A DNA stretch of 64,000 nucleotides from Natrinema marinum (GCF_024296685.1 NZ_CP100763.1:2418001-2482000); one strand, 5' to 3'. Shown: positions 8,638-17,933, counted from the first letter of the stretch. Numbers and translations are program-made. Notes: a model not told the origin generated them from the sequence alone.

Positions 8638-8841
8638 TTACCAGTTCGACCAGTCCGGCTCTTCGTGATGTTTTATCACGACGTGGGCGAGAAGATAGAG
8701 CGGCAAGAGGGTGAGTATCAGTAGAGAGACGGTTCCGCCCACTTCTCGAGAGAGTTCGTTCGTCGCGTCTGAGACGGTCTCGAGGGCGATTGCGGCCAAC
8801 AGATACGTGATGAGCGCGAGAAACCACTCCGTTCTGTCCAT
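8638..8841 (-). CDS. Small two-span membrane protein
   Basis: A 67-residue protein beginning MDRTEWFLALITYLLAAIAL. It has two hydrophobic segments (about 6-22 and 36-56) separated by a short charged loop, and ends HVVIKHHEEPDWSNW with a cluster of histidines and tryptophans. Codon use fits the genome. No family is recognised; its role may be purely local. The 160 bases upstream of the regulator start (8475-8637) hold no gene I can support. Confidence 0.65.
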   Translation of the reverse strand: MDRTEWFLALITYLLAAIALETVSDATNELSREVGGTVSLLILTLLPLYLLAHVVIKHHEEPDWSNW

Positions 8842-8963
8842 ACATCACTGTGCAATAGTTTCTGTTACGAATGTTCCGATTCGATGAATAGATGATTTTA
8901 CTGCCGAGAGCGCGGCCATTCGTCGTCGGGTGAGTGAATCAGGATCGTCTCGAGACACCGCGT

Positions 8964-9374
8964 TCAGGGCCAATCGTCTCGGACCTGCTCTGTGTCCTCT
9001 TCCTCGTCTTCGGCGTGAGTCGCCAGGATCCAGTCGGCCGCGTCGGCGGCGTCCTCGACGGCGAGATACTCCCAGTCGACCTCGTCGGCCAACTGCTCGT
9101 CCTCCTCGCTGGCACCGATGTAGACGTAGCGGTCGGTATCGAACTGATCCTTGACGCCCTCTAAGCTCTCCGCTTTCCCGCGGGGCCCGGAGAAGAAGTC
9201 CTGCCGGATGCGGTTCTTCCGCGTGAAGTTCGTCACGACGTAAGTCGGTTTCTCGGAGACGACGCCGATGTACTCGGTCCACCCCCTGGCGTCCTCGAAG
9301 ACGCGCTCGGGCGAGGCGAGTTCCTTCAGCGCCTCGAGTTCGAATGCCAGGGTCATGTCGCTGTCGCCGTTCAT
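8964..9374 (-). CDS. Haloarchaeal conserved protein (DUF7124-like)
   Basis: A 136-residue acidic soluble protein. The central block GVVSEKPTYVVTNFTRK followed by RIRQDFFSGPRGKAESL is strongly conserved in haloarchaea in my recollection (DUF7124). The fold looks alternating alpha/beta, and the C-terminal 20 residues are almost all acidic. No catalytic motif stands out. The start at 9374 (MNGDSDMTLAFELEALKEL) is preferred; the second methionine at residue 7 is possible. Function unknown. Confidence 0.8.
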   Translation of the reverse strand: MNGDSDMTLAFELEALKELASPERVFEDARGWTEYIGVVSEKPTYVVTNFTRKNRIRQDFFSGPRGKAESLEGVKDQFDTDRYVYIGASEEDEQLADEVDWEYLAVEDAADAADWILATHAEDEEEDTEQVRDDWP

Positions 9375-9447
9375 GCGTCAGGAAAAGCGCGCACGTGGGA
9401 AAACGACTTCGATACGGACGGCGCGTCGGCCCAGATGAATCGCCGGC

Positions 9448-9675
9448 TCAGGCGCGCTCGACACGGTAGTAGTCGGTAAAGACGATGACCTCGCCGGCCT
9501 CGAGGCCGGTCTCGGCCGCCGGAATCGCCCGGTCGTCGCCGACGGCCTCGTAAAACGCCGTCAGCGTCTCCGAATCGAGCTGATCGACGTGACGAACGGT
9601 CGCGGCCGCACCGAGGGAGTCAACGCGTTCGAGGGTCAGCGATCGACGACGGAGTTCACTGGCAGGCATGCTCAT
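9448..9675 (-). CDS. Small haloarchaeal conserved protein, unknown function
   Basis: A 75-residue protein, MSMPASELRRRSLTLERV at the start and VIVFTDYYRVERA at the end, without membrane segments. Base composition and codon bias are those of a real gene. The second methionine (residue 3) could be the true start. It is followed downstream by the DUF7124-like gene in the same direction with a 73-base gap, so the two may be co-transcribed. I do not recognise the family. Confidence 0.65.
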   Translation of the reverse strand: MSMPASELRRRSLTLERVDSLGAAATVRHVDQLDSETLTAFYEAVGDDRAIPAAETGLEAGEVIVFTDYYRVERA

Positions 9676-9837
9676 TGGTACCGAATGTCGTTCATCGACT
9701 TAACCGTTCTGTCGCGCCCGCTGAACTGTCTCCGATAGTAGGCCGGACGCGGGGGCTGTCGAGCGTAGCGAAAGCGAATCAAGTACGACCGTCGCGAGGA
9801 AAACGAGTCCGCTGCCGTCGAAACGCGGTTTCGGCGG

Positions 9838-11076
9838 TTACTGCTCCTGTTGTGGCGCGAGGTTGTCGAGGTCGACCTGTTTCTCGAGGAGGACCTCGGC
9901 CTGATCGGCGACCGGGCGCTGTTCGCGCATCAACTGCTTGTACTTGCTCTGGGGAGAGAGGTCGCCGATGAGGACGCCGCCGACGATCTTGCCGTCCTTG
10001 AACGCGATGCGTCGCCACTCGGTGTCGCTGTACTTGCGTTCGGCGTGCTCGTCGCCCAGCGTCGGGTGGCCGAAAGAGAGGAACGGGAAGTCGAAGTGCG
10101 TGATGGAGTACGAGGAGACCCACTCGAACTCTTCGGCCTCGTCGTCGGCGGCCATGTTGATCGCGGCGACCCGACCCTGTTCTTTCGCCGAGCCCCACGA
10201 ACCGTTCTGGGCCTCTTCGCCGAGCAGTACGTCGTAGAATCGCGTGATGTCGCCCGCGGCATAGATGTCGTCGACGTTCGTCTGCATGTACTCGTCGACG
10301 ACGATACCGTTGTCCTCCTCGAGGCCGGCCCCGCGGAGGTACTCGGTGTTGAACGTCAGGCCGATCGCGACGCCGGCGAAATCGCAGTCGTAGCGCTCGC
10401 CGTTGGGGTCGACGGCGGCGGTGACGTAGCCGTCGTCGTCGGTCTCGAAGTGATCGACGCCGCTGTCGAAGACGGGCTCGACGCCGACCCCGCGCATGCC
10501 CTCGTGCATGATCTCCGCGCCGTCGCTCGAGAGCGCGTAGCGCCACCAGCGGTCGCCGCGCATCAGGTAGTCGGCCTCGATGCCCTGTGCGCCACAGACG
10601 GCCGCGAAGTCGATGCCGAGGAGGCCGGCACCGACGATGACGCCTCGATCGGCTCGTTCGGCGTGCTCGCGGATGCCGCGGGCGTCCTGAAACGTCCAGA
10701 AGTGGTGGATGCCGTCGGCGTCGCTGTTGTCGACGGGCAGCTGCGTCGGCGTTCCGCCGGTGGCGACCAGCAGCTTGTCGTAGGAGACGTCGCCGCTGGC
10801 GTGCGTGTGGATGACCTTCTCGTCGGTGTCGACGCTCGTCACGTGCGTGTCCAATGAGAGGTCGATATCGCGGTCGTCGTACCACTCCTCGTCGTGAATC
10901 GAGATCGGAGCCTCGGGGAGCTTGCCTTTCGCGTGCTCCTTGATCAGAATCCGGTTATACAGAGGCTCCCCCTCATCGGTGATGACGGTAATCTTCGCGT
11001 CCGGGTCTTCCTCCCGGAGGGTCTCGGCGGCCGAACTGCCCGAGATCCCGTCACCGATGATGACGTACTGAGTCAT
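9838..11076 (-). CDS. FAD/NAD(P)-dependent pyridine nucleotide-disulfide family oxidoreductase
   Basis: A 412-residue cytoplasmic flavoprotein. The FAD-binding Rossmann motif is GDGISGSSAAE near the N-terminus, the NAD(P)H-binding motif is GAGLLGIDFA at about 147-156, and the second FAD motif is DDIYAAGDIT at about 268-277. There is no CxxC redox disulfide near the FAD domain, so it belongs with ferredoxin/rubredoxin or nitrite-reductase-type NADH oxidoreductases rather than thioredoxin-type enzymes. The electron partner is unknown because no ferredoxin or oxidase gene is adjacent. It is divergent from the DUF6149 gene. Confidence 0.9.
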   Translation of the reverse strand: MTQYVIIGDGISGSSAAETLREEDPDAKITVITDEGEPLYNRILIKEHAKGKLPEAPISIHDEEWYDDRDIDLSLDTHVTSVDTDEKVIHTHASGDVSYDKLLVATGGTPTQLPVDNSDADGIHHFWTFQDARGIREHAERADRGVIVGAGLLGIDFAAVCGAQGIEADYLMRGDRWWRYALSSDGAEIMHEGMRGVGVEPVFDSGVDHFETDDDGYVTAAVDPNGERYDCDFAGVAIGLTFNTEYLRGAGLEEDNGIVVDEYMQTNVDDIYAAGDITRFYDVLLGEEAQNGSWGSAKEQGRVAAINMAADDEAEEFEWVSSYSITHFDFPFLSFGHPTLGDEHAERKYSDTEWRRIAFKDGKIVGGVLIGDLSPQSKYKQLMREQRPVADQAEVLLEKQVDLDNLAPQQEQ

Positions 11077-11367
11077 ATCTCGAACGTTCGTAATGCGGGT
11101 TAAAGTGGGTTGCTATCTCGTCTATTTTGCCGGACGGGGAGCCACGACACAACGATCGTAAACTGTGAGCCGAATATGTTTACTGAACTGTCTTCGGTGC
11201 TATCCAGTTCGGTACCGGGCTCGAGAGAGCAAGGTTTGCTGCCATCTCCGACGCGATTCGCCGCGTGGCGGTCGCTCGCTCGCGCCGAACCAGCCGAAAG
11301 TCGACGGGCGAACGATTTAACATTGTTGTCCGAACCGTTCTTTAGGGACTGTTCCCAAGACGGTGGC

Positions 11368-11949
11368 ATGAAACTCCGCCAGAACGCGAAACACTTCGCC
11401 TATCGCAAGGCTCTCGAGACGCCGGGGATCCGCTCGGCGGCCACCGCGGGGCTGGTCAGGCTCCACACCAAAGTCTTCGCCGGCAAGGCCGATCCGGCCC
11501 ACGCCGAAGAACGGAAACCCCACCTCGACGGGCTCTTCGACGCGACGATGGACAGCTACCTGCGGGCGCTCCAGGAGGGCTACTCCGAGGCCGAGGCCCG
11601 CGAGATCACGCACATCCAGGCCAACTTCGACTTCTACAACCACGGCTGGACCGAGATGATGGAGTTCCCCACCGACGAACTCGAGGACCACTACGACCGC
11701 TATCGCGAGTTCTTCGAGCGCTGGGACGTGACGATCGACGAGCCGCTGGGACAGTTCGCGCCACCGGAGGGACTGACCGAGGCTCCCTCGACGCCCGAAA
11801 AGCTCGAGGACCCCGAACACCCCCACGCCGAGGGCGGCTTCGCCGACGACGTTTACGTCGAGACTGACGAGGGCGACCTTGTCGTGGGCGGACAGGAAGC
11901 ACCCGCTGACGTCGACGCATCACAGGCCGTCGGAAGCGAGGACCGCTGA
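11368..11949 (+). CDS. DUF6149 family protein
   Basis: A 193-residue soluble, helical protein of the haloarchaeal family DUF6149. It begins MKLRQNAKHFAYRKALETPG and carries the characteristic EITHIQANFDFYNHGW and EMMEFPTDELEDHYDRY blocks; the last 60 residues are acidic and disordered-looking. The ATG at 11368 fits the family start, and the long open extension upstream is noncoding by composition. The 290-base region 11077-11367 shared with the divergent oxidoreductase holds promoters and no further gene. Function unknown. Confidence 0.88.
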   Translation: MKLRQNAKHFAYRKALETPGIRSAATAGLVRLHTKVFAGKADPAHAEERKPHLDGLFDATMDSYLRALQEGYSEAEAREITHIQANFDFYNHGWTEMMEFPTDELEDHYDRYREFFERWDVTIDEPLGQFAPPEGLTEAPSTPEKLEDPEHPHAEGGFADDVYVETDEGDLVVGGQEAPADVDASQAVGSEDR

Positions 11950-12090
11950 CTCGAGGACGGCCAGCACCGGCGTCAGAGCGGAATTCTCGAGGTATGGACC
12001 GGCTACCGTCGTGTGCAGTCGCCCAAAGTCACGTCTCGAAGATAGTAACTCGGTCGTAACAATACGGAAACGTGACGTGTCTCGTCGGCA

Positions 12091-13338
12091 ATGCAACGAC
12101 GGACGTATCTCGCAGCGGCCGCGACGTTGGCGCTGGCGGGCTGTGCCGGGACCGAGACGAGCGCTCCGAACGACGAACCGGCGACGGAATCGACGAACAG
12201 CGACCCGCGGACCGATAGTGTGGACGACGGTGTGACCGACCGACCGAAGTCGGCCGAAACCGTCGATGACTTCGAGGAACTGGCCGCTTGGGAGGCCGTC
12301 GGTGGGACCCTCTCGCCGGCTCCCGACCGAGCCGTCGTCGGCTCGCAGAGCGGGCGGCTCGAGATTCCGGCGAGCGAATCGAGCAGCAGGCTCACGCGGG
12401 AGTTCGCGTCACCGTTCGACTGGTCGACCGCCGCGCCCGGCGTCGCCGTCGCGTCGGCCGATCTCGTCGTCCCCTGGCTCCGGCTGGTCGACGTCGAGGG
12501 CAACTGGGCCGACTTTCGGCGGGGAGTCAAGGGCGGCCTCCCCCTGATGCGGTACAACTTCGGCGTCGAGGAGCGCTCGGACGGGTTCGACCCGAGCGCG
12601 GTCGAAGCGGTCCACCTGCTCGTCTGGACGGGCGAGGGAACGGCGGGGACGGTCTGGTTCGACGACCTCCACGTCGTCCCGCGACCGGACCGCGGGAAGG
12701 TGATGATCCAGTTCGACGACTCCCACGTCACCGACTACACCGAGGCGCTGCCGATCCTCGAGGAGTACGGCTACCCCGCCGTCTCGTTCGTCACGACCGG
12801 TTACGTCGACGACGGGGTCGTCGGCGGCGATCCCCGACTCTCGACCGAGCAGGTCCGCGAACTCCACGACGCGGGGTGGTGTATCGCCAATCACACCGTC
12901 AGTCATCCGGACCTCCCGTCGCTCAGTCGGGCGGAGCAGGCCGCCGAGATCCGCGGCGGAAAGGAGTGGCTGCGCGAGCGCGGCTTCGACGACGGTGCGG
13001 ACTACTTCGCCTACCCGTTCGGGGCCTACGAACCGACGACGCTCGAGGTCGTGGCGGCCCACCACGACCTCGCCTGGGGCGGCGGCCCGCCGGCACAGGG
13101 CTACGTGGCGAACTCGCGACTCGCTCCGCGGATCGGTAATCCGAGCGCCAAGCGAGCGCGGGCAGCGATCGAACGCGCGGCGTCGATCCCCGGGATCACC
13201 TCGCTGTTCTTCCACCGACTCGAGGGCGAGTCTCTCGAGGACTTCGAGGCGACCGTCGAAGCGATCCGCGAGTACGAGGCCGCCGGCGAGATCGACGTGA
13301 TCCTGCCGGGGGACGTAGCGCGGGAGTTCGTCGTCTGA
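12091..13338 (+). CDS. Polysaccharide deacetylase family lipoprotein
   Basis: A 415-residue secreted lipoprotein. The N-terminus MQRRTYLAAAATLALAGC has a twin arginine and a lipobox with lipidated Cys18. Residues about 20-65 are an acidic linker and about 66-200 a beta-sandwich-like module ending in VWFDDLHVVPRPD, probably carbohydrate binding. The NodB/polysaccharide deacetylase domain covers about 205-410: VMIQFDDSH provides the Asp pair (usual motif TFDDG), NHTVSHPDL gives the metal-binding His-x3-His, and YFAYPFGAYEP and FFHRLEG are the later motifs. It likely removes acetyl groups from cell-surface or extracellular sugars. The DDSH variant is notable because the glycine after the Asp pair is lost. 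Confidence 0.9.
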   Translation: MQRRTYLAAAATLALAGCAGTETSAPNDEPATESTNSDPRTDSVDDGVTDRPKSAETVDDFEELAAWEAVGGTLSPAPDRAVVGSQSGRLEIPASESSSRLTREFASPFDWSTAAPGVAVASADLVVPWLRLVDVEGNWADFRRGVKGGLPLMRYNFGVEERSDGFDPSAVEAVHLLVWTGEGTAGTVWFDDLHVVPRPDRGKVMIQFDDSHVTDYTEALPILEEYGYPAVSFVTTGYVDDGVVGGDPRLSTEQVRELHDAGWCIANHTVSHPDLPSLSRAEQAAEIRGGKEWLRERGFDDGADYFAYPFGAYEPTTLEVVAAHHDLAWGGGPPAQGYVANSRLAPRIGNPSAKRARAAIERAASIPGITSLFFHRLEGESLEDFEATVEAIREYEAAGEIDVILPGDVAREFVV

Positions 13339-13418
13339 GAGGGACCGTAGACGAACGAACGCCACCGGTTCCCACACTGCTAAGTCCCCGGAGCGCCCGA
13401 ATTGGTGCAACGAATTAC

Positions 13419-14696
13419 ATGGCGCTGAACGCGAACGATCGGTCGATCGCCAACTTCACCATGGCGGGCCACGCGCTCGTCCACTGGTTCGAAACCTCGA
13501 TCCCGATCTTCCTGGTGGTCTGGCTCGACGAGTTTTCCGTCGGTGTCGCGCTCTTCGGCATCGTCGTCGCGCTTGGCTACGCGCCGTTCGGCCTCGGGGC
13601 GCTCCCTGGGGGAATCCTCGCCGACCGCTACGGGGCCCGGCCACTCGTGTTGGTCTGTCTCGGCGGCATGAGCCTCGCCTTTCTCGTCCTTGCCATCGCG
13701 ACCTCGATCTACGCCATCGCGGTCGGCCTGGTCCTCTGGGGCGTCGCCGCCAGCGTCTATCACCCCGCCGGCCTCTCGCTGATCAGCACCGGCGTCGAGG
13801 ACCGAGGCACCGTCTTCGCCTGGCACGGTATCGCCGGCAACGCCGGTATCGCGCTCGGCCCGTTCGTCACCGCCACGCTGCTGATCTTCCTCGAGTGGTC
13901 CGTCGTCGCGGCAATCCTCGCCGTTCCAGGCGTCATCGCGGTCCTCTACGGCCTCGGGGCGGAGTTCGACCCGACCGCCGCGGTCGCCGACGACGCCGAC
14001 GCTGGCCCGGACGAGGCGCTGTCGCCGGCGGACCTCCTCGGGAACTCGCGAACGCTGTTCGCCAGCGCGTTCGCCGTGGTCTTCGTCCTCGTTGCGTTCG
14101 AAGGGCTCTACTACCGCGGTACCCTCACGTACCTCCCCGAGATCCTCCACGGGCTGCCGGCGATCGAGGCGCTGGCCCTGCCGGCCGGCCTCGAGGGCAT
14201 TCAGCCGGCCGACTACGTCTACGTCGGCCTGCTGGTCGTCGGCATGGCGGGCCAGTACGCCGGCGGGAAGTTGACCAACCGCGTCTCGCCGGCCCGCGGA
14301 CTCGCGGCGATCTTCGCCGTTCTCGTGGTGCTCGCGCTCGCGTTCGTTCCGGTCACGACGGCCGAAGCGGGACTCGGTACGATCGTCGCGCTCTGTGGCC
14401 TGCTCGGTTTCTTCCTCTTTGCCATCCAGCCGTTCTACCAGAACGCCGTCGCGATCTACACGCCGCCGGACGCCCGCGGGCTCTCCTACGGCTACACGTA
14501 TCTCGCCGAGTTCGGCTTTGGCTCGGCGAGCATCGCCGTCGGCGGCTTCGTCCTCGGCGAACTCTCGCAAACGGTGTTTTTCGCGGTGATCGCCGGCTTC
14601 GCGGTCGGCGGCGGGCTTCTGGCGGGCGCGCTGCTGGTCGGCGACGGTCGGTTCGCGACGGCCGACGGCACGCTCGAGGCGAACGCGGACGACTGA
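13419..14696 (+). CDS. MFS transporter
   Basis: A 425-residue membrane protein with about 12 hydrophobic spans. After TM2, GILADRYGARPLVLVCLGG is the classic MFS loop 2-3 motif (G-x3-D-R-x-G-R-R type). The start MAGHALVHWFETSIPIFLVVW resembles the fosmidomycin-resistance/sugar MFS branch. The centre has a 30-residue acidic cytoplasmic loop (about 185-215). The substrate cannot be told. It is transcribed in the same direction as the deacetylase gene, 80 bases downstream, and is convergent with the binding-protein gene at 14751. Confidence 0.9.
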   Translation: MALNANDRSIANFTMAGHALVHWFETSIPIFLVVWLDEFSVGVALFGIVVALGYAPFGLGALPGGILADRYGARPLVLVCLGGMSLAFLVLAIATSIYAIAVGLVLWGVAASVYHPAGLSLISTGVEDRGTVFAWHGIAGNAGIALGPFVTATLLIFLEWSVVAAILAVPGVIAVLYGLGAEFDPTAAVADDADAGPDEALSPADLLGNSRTLFASAFAVVFVLVAFEGLYYRGTLTYLPEILHGLPAIEALALPAGLEGIQPADYVYVGLLVVGMAGQYAGGKLTNRVSPARGLAAIFAVLVVLALAFVPVTTAEAGLGTIVALCGLLGFFLFAIQPFYQNAVAIYTPPDARGLSYGYTYLAEFGFGSASIAVGGFVLGELSQTVFFAVIAGFAVGGGLLAGALLVGDGRFATADGTLEANADD

Positions 14697-14750
14697 CGGC
14701 AGACGGCCGTCGGCCACCTACTGCAGAAGAAACGATCAGCCAGCGGCTCC

Positions 14751-16103
14751 TCAGAGCCAGTACGGCGTCTGGTACTCGGCCGTCTGGTGATTCTTGGGCC
14801 AGATAACCTCCTGAACCCCTTCGCCCTCGTCGTTTTCCTGCCACTGCATATAGATGGCACCGTCGTCGCTTGGCTCGAGGTCGTGGGCGTACTGGTGGTC
14901 CTTGTCGTAGAAGCTGATCTGCCCAGTGGCGCCGTCGAAGTTGACGTTTTCGAGCGCCCCGATCACCGTCTCGGTATCTTGCGTCTTGGTCTGTTCGATG
15001 ACGTGTCTGTAGAGCATGACCGCTTCGTACGTCGTGTACCCGGTGTAGACGGGGGTCCCGCCGTACGTGTCCCGATACCGGCCCACGAACTGCTGTGTCA
15101 GGGGGCCGGCATCGCTGTTTGCGGTCGCACTGATCTGTGCGACGCCGTAGCGACACAGGCCGCCGGTCATCTCGTAGTAGGCCGGCAACTGCATCGGCAC
15201 GTGGATGCCACCGAACGCGAACGGTCGCGGCTGGGGTGGCACTTCGGGACGGTTCGGATACGCCCAGTCGAGCAGGGCGCTCGTCCCTGTGTGTGCAGTC
15301 AGAATGAACGCCGCGTCCGCGTTCGACGCTTCGGCCTCGTCGTAGAGCGACGAGAAGTCGTCGGATGCCGGCGGGTACCGCCGCTCCATCGTCACCTCGA
15401 CGCCGACGCCGTCGAGTTCGTCCTGCAGGATTTGCCAGGGTTCCTGCGACCACGGGTAATCTTCGACCAGCACGGCGACGGAGTTCCAGCCGATGTTGGA
15501 ACCGTTGTCGTCCAGAAAGTTGACCAAGTCTGTACCAAGGTCGTACGAGTTGGTCGGGCCGACGCGGAAGTGGTACTTGTATCGATCGTAGTTTTCACTG
15601 ACCTTCTGGCTGACCGCCGGGGTCGAGGCCCCACTCGTCAGGTGGACCGTCTGCTGTTCGGCGATATCCTCGATGATCGTCTCGAGCGAGGGGCTGTCGA
15701 AGACGCCAACGGTGACATCCGCATCCTCCTCGAGGACGAGTCGCTGGTACTGGCGACGCGCCTCGAGCGGACTCGAGTTCGTGTCGCCGACGGCGAGTTC
15801 GACGTGTCTGCCGAGAATCCCTCCCTTCTCGTTGATCTCGTCGACTGCAACCTGCGCACCGCGCACCATCCCCCGACCGATATAATTACTGTCCGGATTC
15901 GGCGCGAGAATGCCCATGGTGATCGGGTTCTCGCTTCCGGATCCCCCGGTGATCGACCCGAGGGTTCCTAGACACCCAGCGGTCGAGAGGCTGACCGCGC
16001 TGCCGGCCGTCGCGAGGACGCGTCGCCGCTGGAGACCGCTTCGTCGAGTCCGTTGGTCGGTCGCGAGGCTTGGGTCGTGCTCAGCCCCACCACATTCATC
16101 CAT
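14751..16103 (-). CDS. Amino acid/urea-type substrate-binding lipoprotein, paralog 1
   Basis: A 450-residue type I periplasmic-binding protein of the Leu/Ile/Val, amide or urea class. The N-terminus has a Tat-type QRRRVLATAGSAVSL and lipobox STAGC with Cys44, so it is anchored outside the membrane. The mature protein starts with ITMGILAPNPDSNYIGRGMV and contains NEKGGILGRHVELAVGD and SPLEARRQYQRLVLEEDADV, characteristic of the fold. It is about half identical by eye to the protein at 16331-17656 and shares its promoter layout. No permease or ATPase gene of an uptake system is present, and a chemotaxis transducer gene lies nearby, so it may serve as a receptor. Ligand unknown. Confidence 0.9.
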   Translation of the reverse strand: MDECGGAEHDPSLATDQRTRRSGLQRRRVLATAGSAVSLSTAGCLGTLGSITGGSGSENPITMGILAPNPDSNYIGRGMVRGAQVAVDEINEKGGILGRHVELAVGDTNSSPLEARRQYQRLVLEEDADVTVGVFDSPSLETIIEDIAEQQTVHLTSGASTPAVSQKVSENYDRYKYHFRVGPTNSYDLGTDLVNFLDDNGSNIGWNSVAVLVEDYPWSQEPWQILQDELDGVGVEVTMERRYPPASDDFSSLYDEAEASNADAAFILTAHTGTSALLDWAYPNRPEVPPQPRPFAFGGIHVPMQLPAYYEMTGGLCRYGVAQISATANSDAGPLTQQFVGRYRDTYGGTPVYTGYTTYEAVMLYRHVIEQTKTQDTETVIGALENVNFDGATGQISFYDKDHQYAHDLEPSDDGAIYMQWQENDEGEGVQEVIWPKNHQTAEYQTPYWL

Positions 16104-16330
16104 GTCGACCAGTCATTTTGTCTTCGGTCTCTTAACAATTGTGGCAGCTTATCAAAGGAGTGCTGGTTGCGATTGACACGCTAGAAACGTCCGCAGACCG
16201 GTTTGAAAACGATCGGAAACGAACACATCGCGGCTCGAGTGACCGCACGTGACGAAAAGCAATACAGTTCTCGGCGGGCGCCATCGCGGAACCGACGATC
16301 CCCCGTAAGTGCTCCGGGGACGACCGATTC

Positions 16331-17656
16331 CTAGAACCAGTCCGGATCGACATACTCGGCGGACGCGTGCTGATCGGGCCAAATGACCTCCTGAACGCCC
16401 TCGCCGTCGTCGGTTTCTCGCCACTGGAAGTACACCGGGTGGACGTTCTCCTCCCCGTAGATGACGTCGTGAGCGAACTGATGGTCCGGCTCGTGGAACG
16501 CTATCGTACCCGTCGTTCCGGTGAAACTGATATCCTCGAGTGTGCCGACCAGCGTCTCGGAGTCGACCGTCCCGGCCCGCCCGGCGGCGTCCGCGAACAG
16601 TTTGATCGCGTCGTACGCGATAAAGCCGGTGTAAACGGGGCTCTGCCCGCCGTAGGTCTGTTGATACGTATCGACGAACGGTTGCGTCTTGGGAGTGAGT
16701 TCGCTCGTCGACGTGGCACTGGCGTAGCCCACGGCGAATCGGCACGCGCCGTCGGTCAGTCGGTAGTACGATGGGAGCTGCATCGGGACGTGAATGCCGC
16801 CGAAGGCGAACTCCCGCTCCGTCGGTCCCCAGTCGAGTATGGCTTTGGTACCGGTGTGAGCCGTCGAGATGAATGCCGCATCAGCACCCGACGCCTCGAC
16901 GTCGTCGTAGATCGAGGAGAAATCGTCGGTCGCCGGCGGATACCGTTCCCACATCGTCACGTCGATATCGAGATCGCTGAAGCGGCTCTGATAGAACGCC
17001 CACAGCCCCTCGGTCCAGTCGTAGTCTTCGGCGAGCACGGCGATGGAGTCCCAGCCGATATCGCCCCCCTTCTCGGTCAGGAACTCGATCTGGGCCTGCG
17101 CGAGGTTCGAACCGTTGACCGGGCCGACGCGGAAGTGGTACTTGTACTTCTCGTACTCCTCGTTTACCATCTGACTGGCCGTCGTCGTCGCTGACCCGGC
17201 CGTGAGGTGGAGCGTCTCCTGCTCGGCGATATCGTCCATCAGCGGGACGAGCGCCTCGCTCGTAGAGATACCGACCGTGACGTCGGCGCCCTCCTCGAGG
17301 ACGAGCCGCTGGTACTGACGGCGAGCCTCTTGCGGGCTCGAGTTCGTGTCGCCGACGACCATCTCGACGTCGCGGCCGTTGATTTTACCCAGTTCGTCGA
17401 CGGCGATCCGTGAACCCTGGACGATCGAGCGCCCGATGGAGTCGCTGTCCGGGTTCGGTGCGAGAACGCCGACCGTCACCGGTTCGACGTCGTCGCTTCC
17501 GACGATCGATCCCGCCGTCTCGAGACACCCTGCAAGCGAGAGTCCGGCAGCGCTACCCGCGGTCGTTTTGAGAACGTGCCGGCGATCGAAGCCGCGTCGT
17601 CGGCTCAAGCCGACGGTGTTGCCTGTGGTCTCGCGATGGTCCTGAGAGTCGGTCAT
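16331..17656 (-). CDS. Amino acid/urea-type substrate-binding lipoprotein, paralog 2
   Basis: A 441-residue tandem paralog of the gene at 14751-16103. Twin arginine DRRHVLKTTAGSAAGLS and lipobox LAGC with Cys44 mark a lipoprotein. The mature part begins VTVGVLAPNPDSDSIGRSIV and keeps the NSSPQEARRQYQRLVLEEGADV block shared with paralog 1. The ATG at 17656 is chosen because it precedes the Tat signal; the 34-codon upstream extension is AT-rich promoter. It is divergent from the Htr transducer gene across 277 bases. Like its paralog it lacks transporter partners, so a role in ligand capture for chemotaxis is plausible but inferred. Confidence 0.9.
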   Translation of the reverse strand: MTDSQDHRETTGNTVGLSRRRGFDRRHVLKTTAGSAAGLSLAGCLETAGSIVGSDDVEPVTVGVLAPNPDSDSIGRSIVQGSRIAVDELGKINGRDVEMVVGDTNSSPQEARRQYQRLVLEEGADVTVGISTSEALVPLMDDIAEQETLHLTAGSATTTASQMVNEEYEKYKYHFRVGPVNGSNLAQAQIEFLTEKGGDIGWDSIAVLAEDYDWTEGLWAFYQSRFSDLDIDVTMWERYPPATDDFSSIYDDVEASGADAAFISTAHTGTKAILDWGPTEREFAFGGIHVPMQLPSYYRLTDGACRFAVGYASATSTSELTPKTQPFVDTYQQTYGGQSPVYTGFIAYDAIKLFADAAGRAGTVDSETLVGTLEDISFTGTTGTIAFHEPDHQFAHDVIYGEENVHPVYFQWRETDDGEGVQEVIWPDQHASAEYVDPDWF

Positions 17657-17825
17657 ATTGGCCAGTCGTTTCGACCTATCTTTCTTAACGTTTGCGAAGA
17701 ATATCAACAGATAGTTACGAATGTGTGAGTGCAGGGCTACTAATATCTGATTCTTCACCTTTTGGCGGAGAAATTACACTCCTACGTTAAATTATATGTA
17801 ATCCTATCGTAACGTGGACGGACGG

Positions 17826-17862
17826 GGGAAGAGCGTGGTTGTTTGGACACCACGCTCTTCCC
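17826..17862. repeat. Perfect 14-bp inverted repeat with 9-nt loop
   Basis: GGGAAGAGCGTGGT (17826-17839) and ACCACGCTCTTCCC (17849-17862) are exact complements. The site lies in the divergent region between binding-protein paralog 2 and the transducer, about 38 bases upstream of the transducer TATA-like box. It could be an operator seen as DNA, or a strong hairpin in an RNA reading through the region. Confidence 0.85.
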
Positions 17863-17899
17863 TTCCCCGATTATCAGCACCGATAACTTCGGAACATCA

Positions 17900-17905
17900 T
17901 TTATG
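17900..17905 (+). promoter_or_regulatory. TATA-like box of Htr transducer gene
   Basis: TTTATG is 29-34 bases before the ATG at 17934, placing transcription start within a few bases of the start codon (leaderless). This supports 17934 rather than an upstream start at 17814. Confidence 0.5.
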
Positions 17906-17933
17906 TAGTGACAACATCACGCGTGTGCTATCG

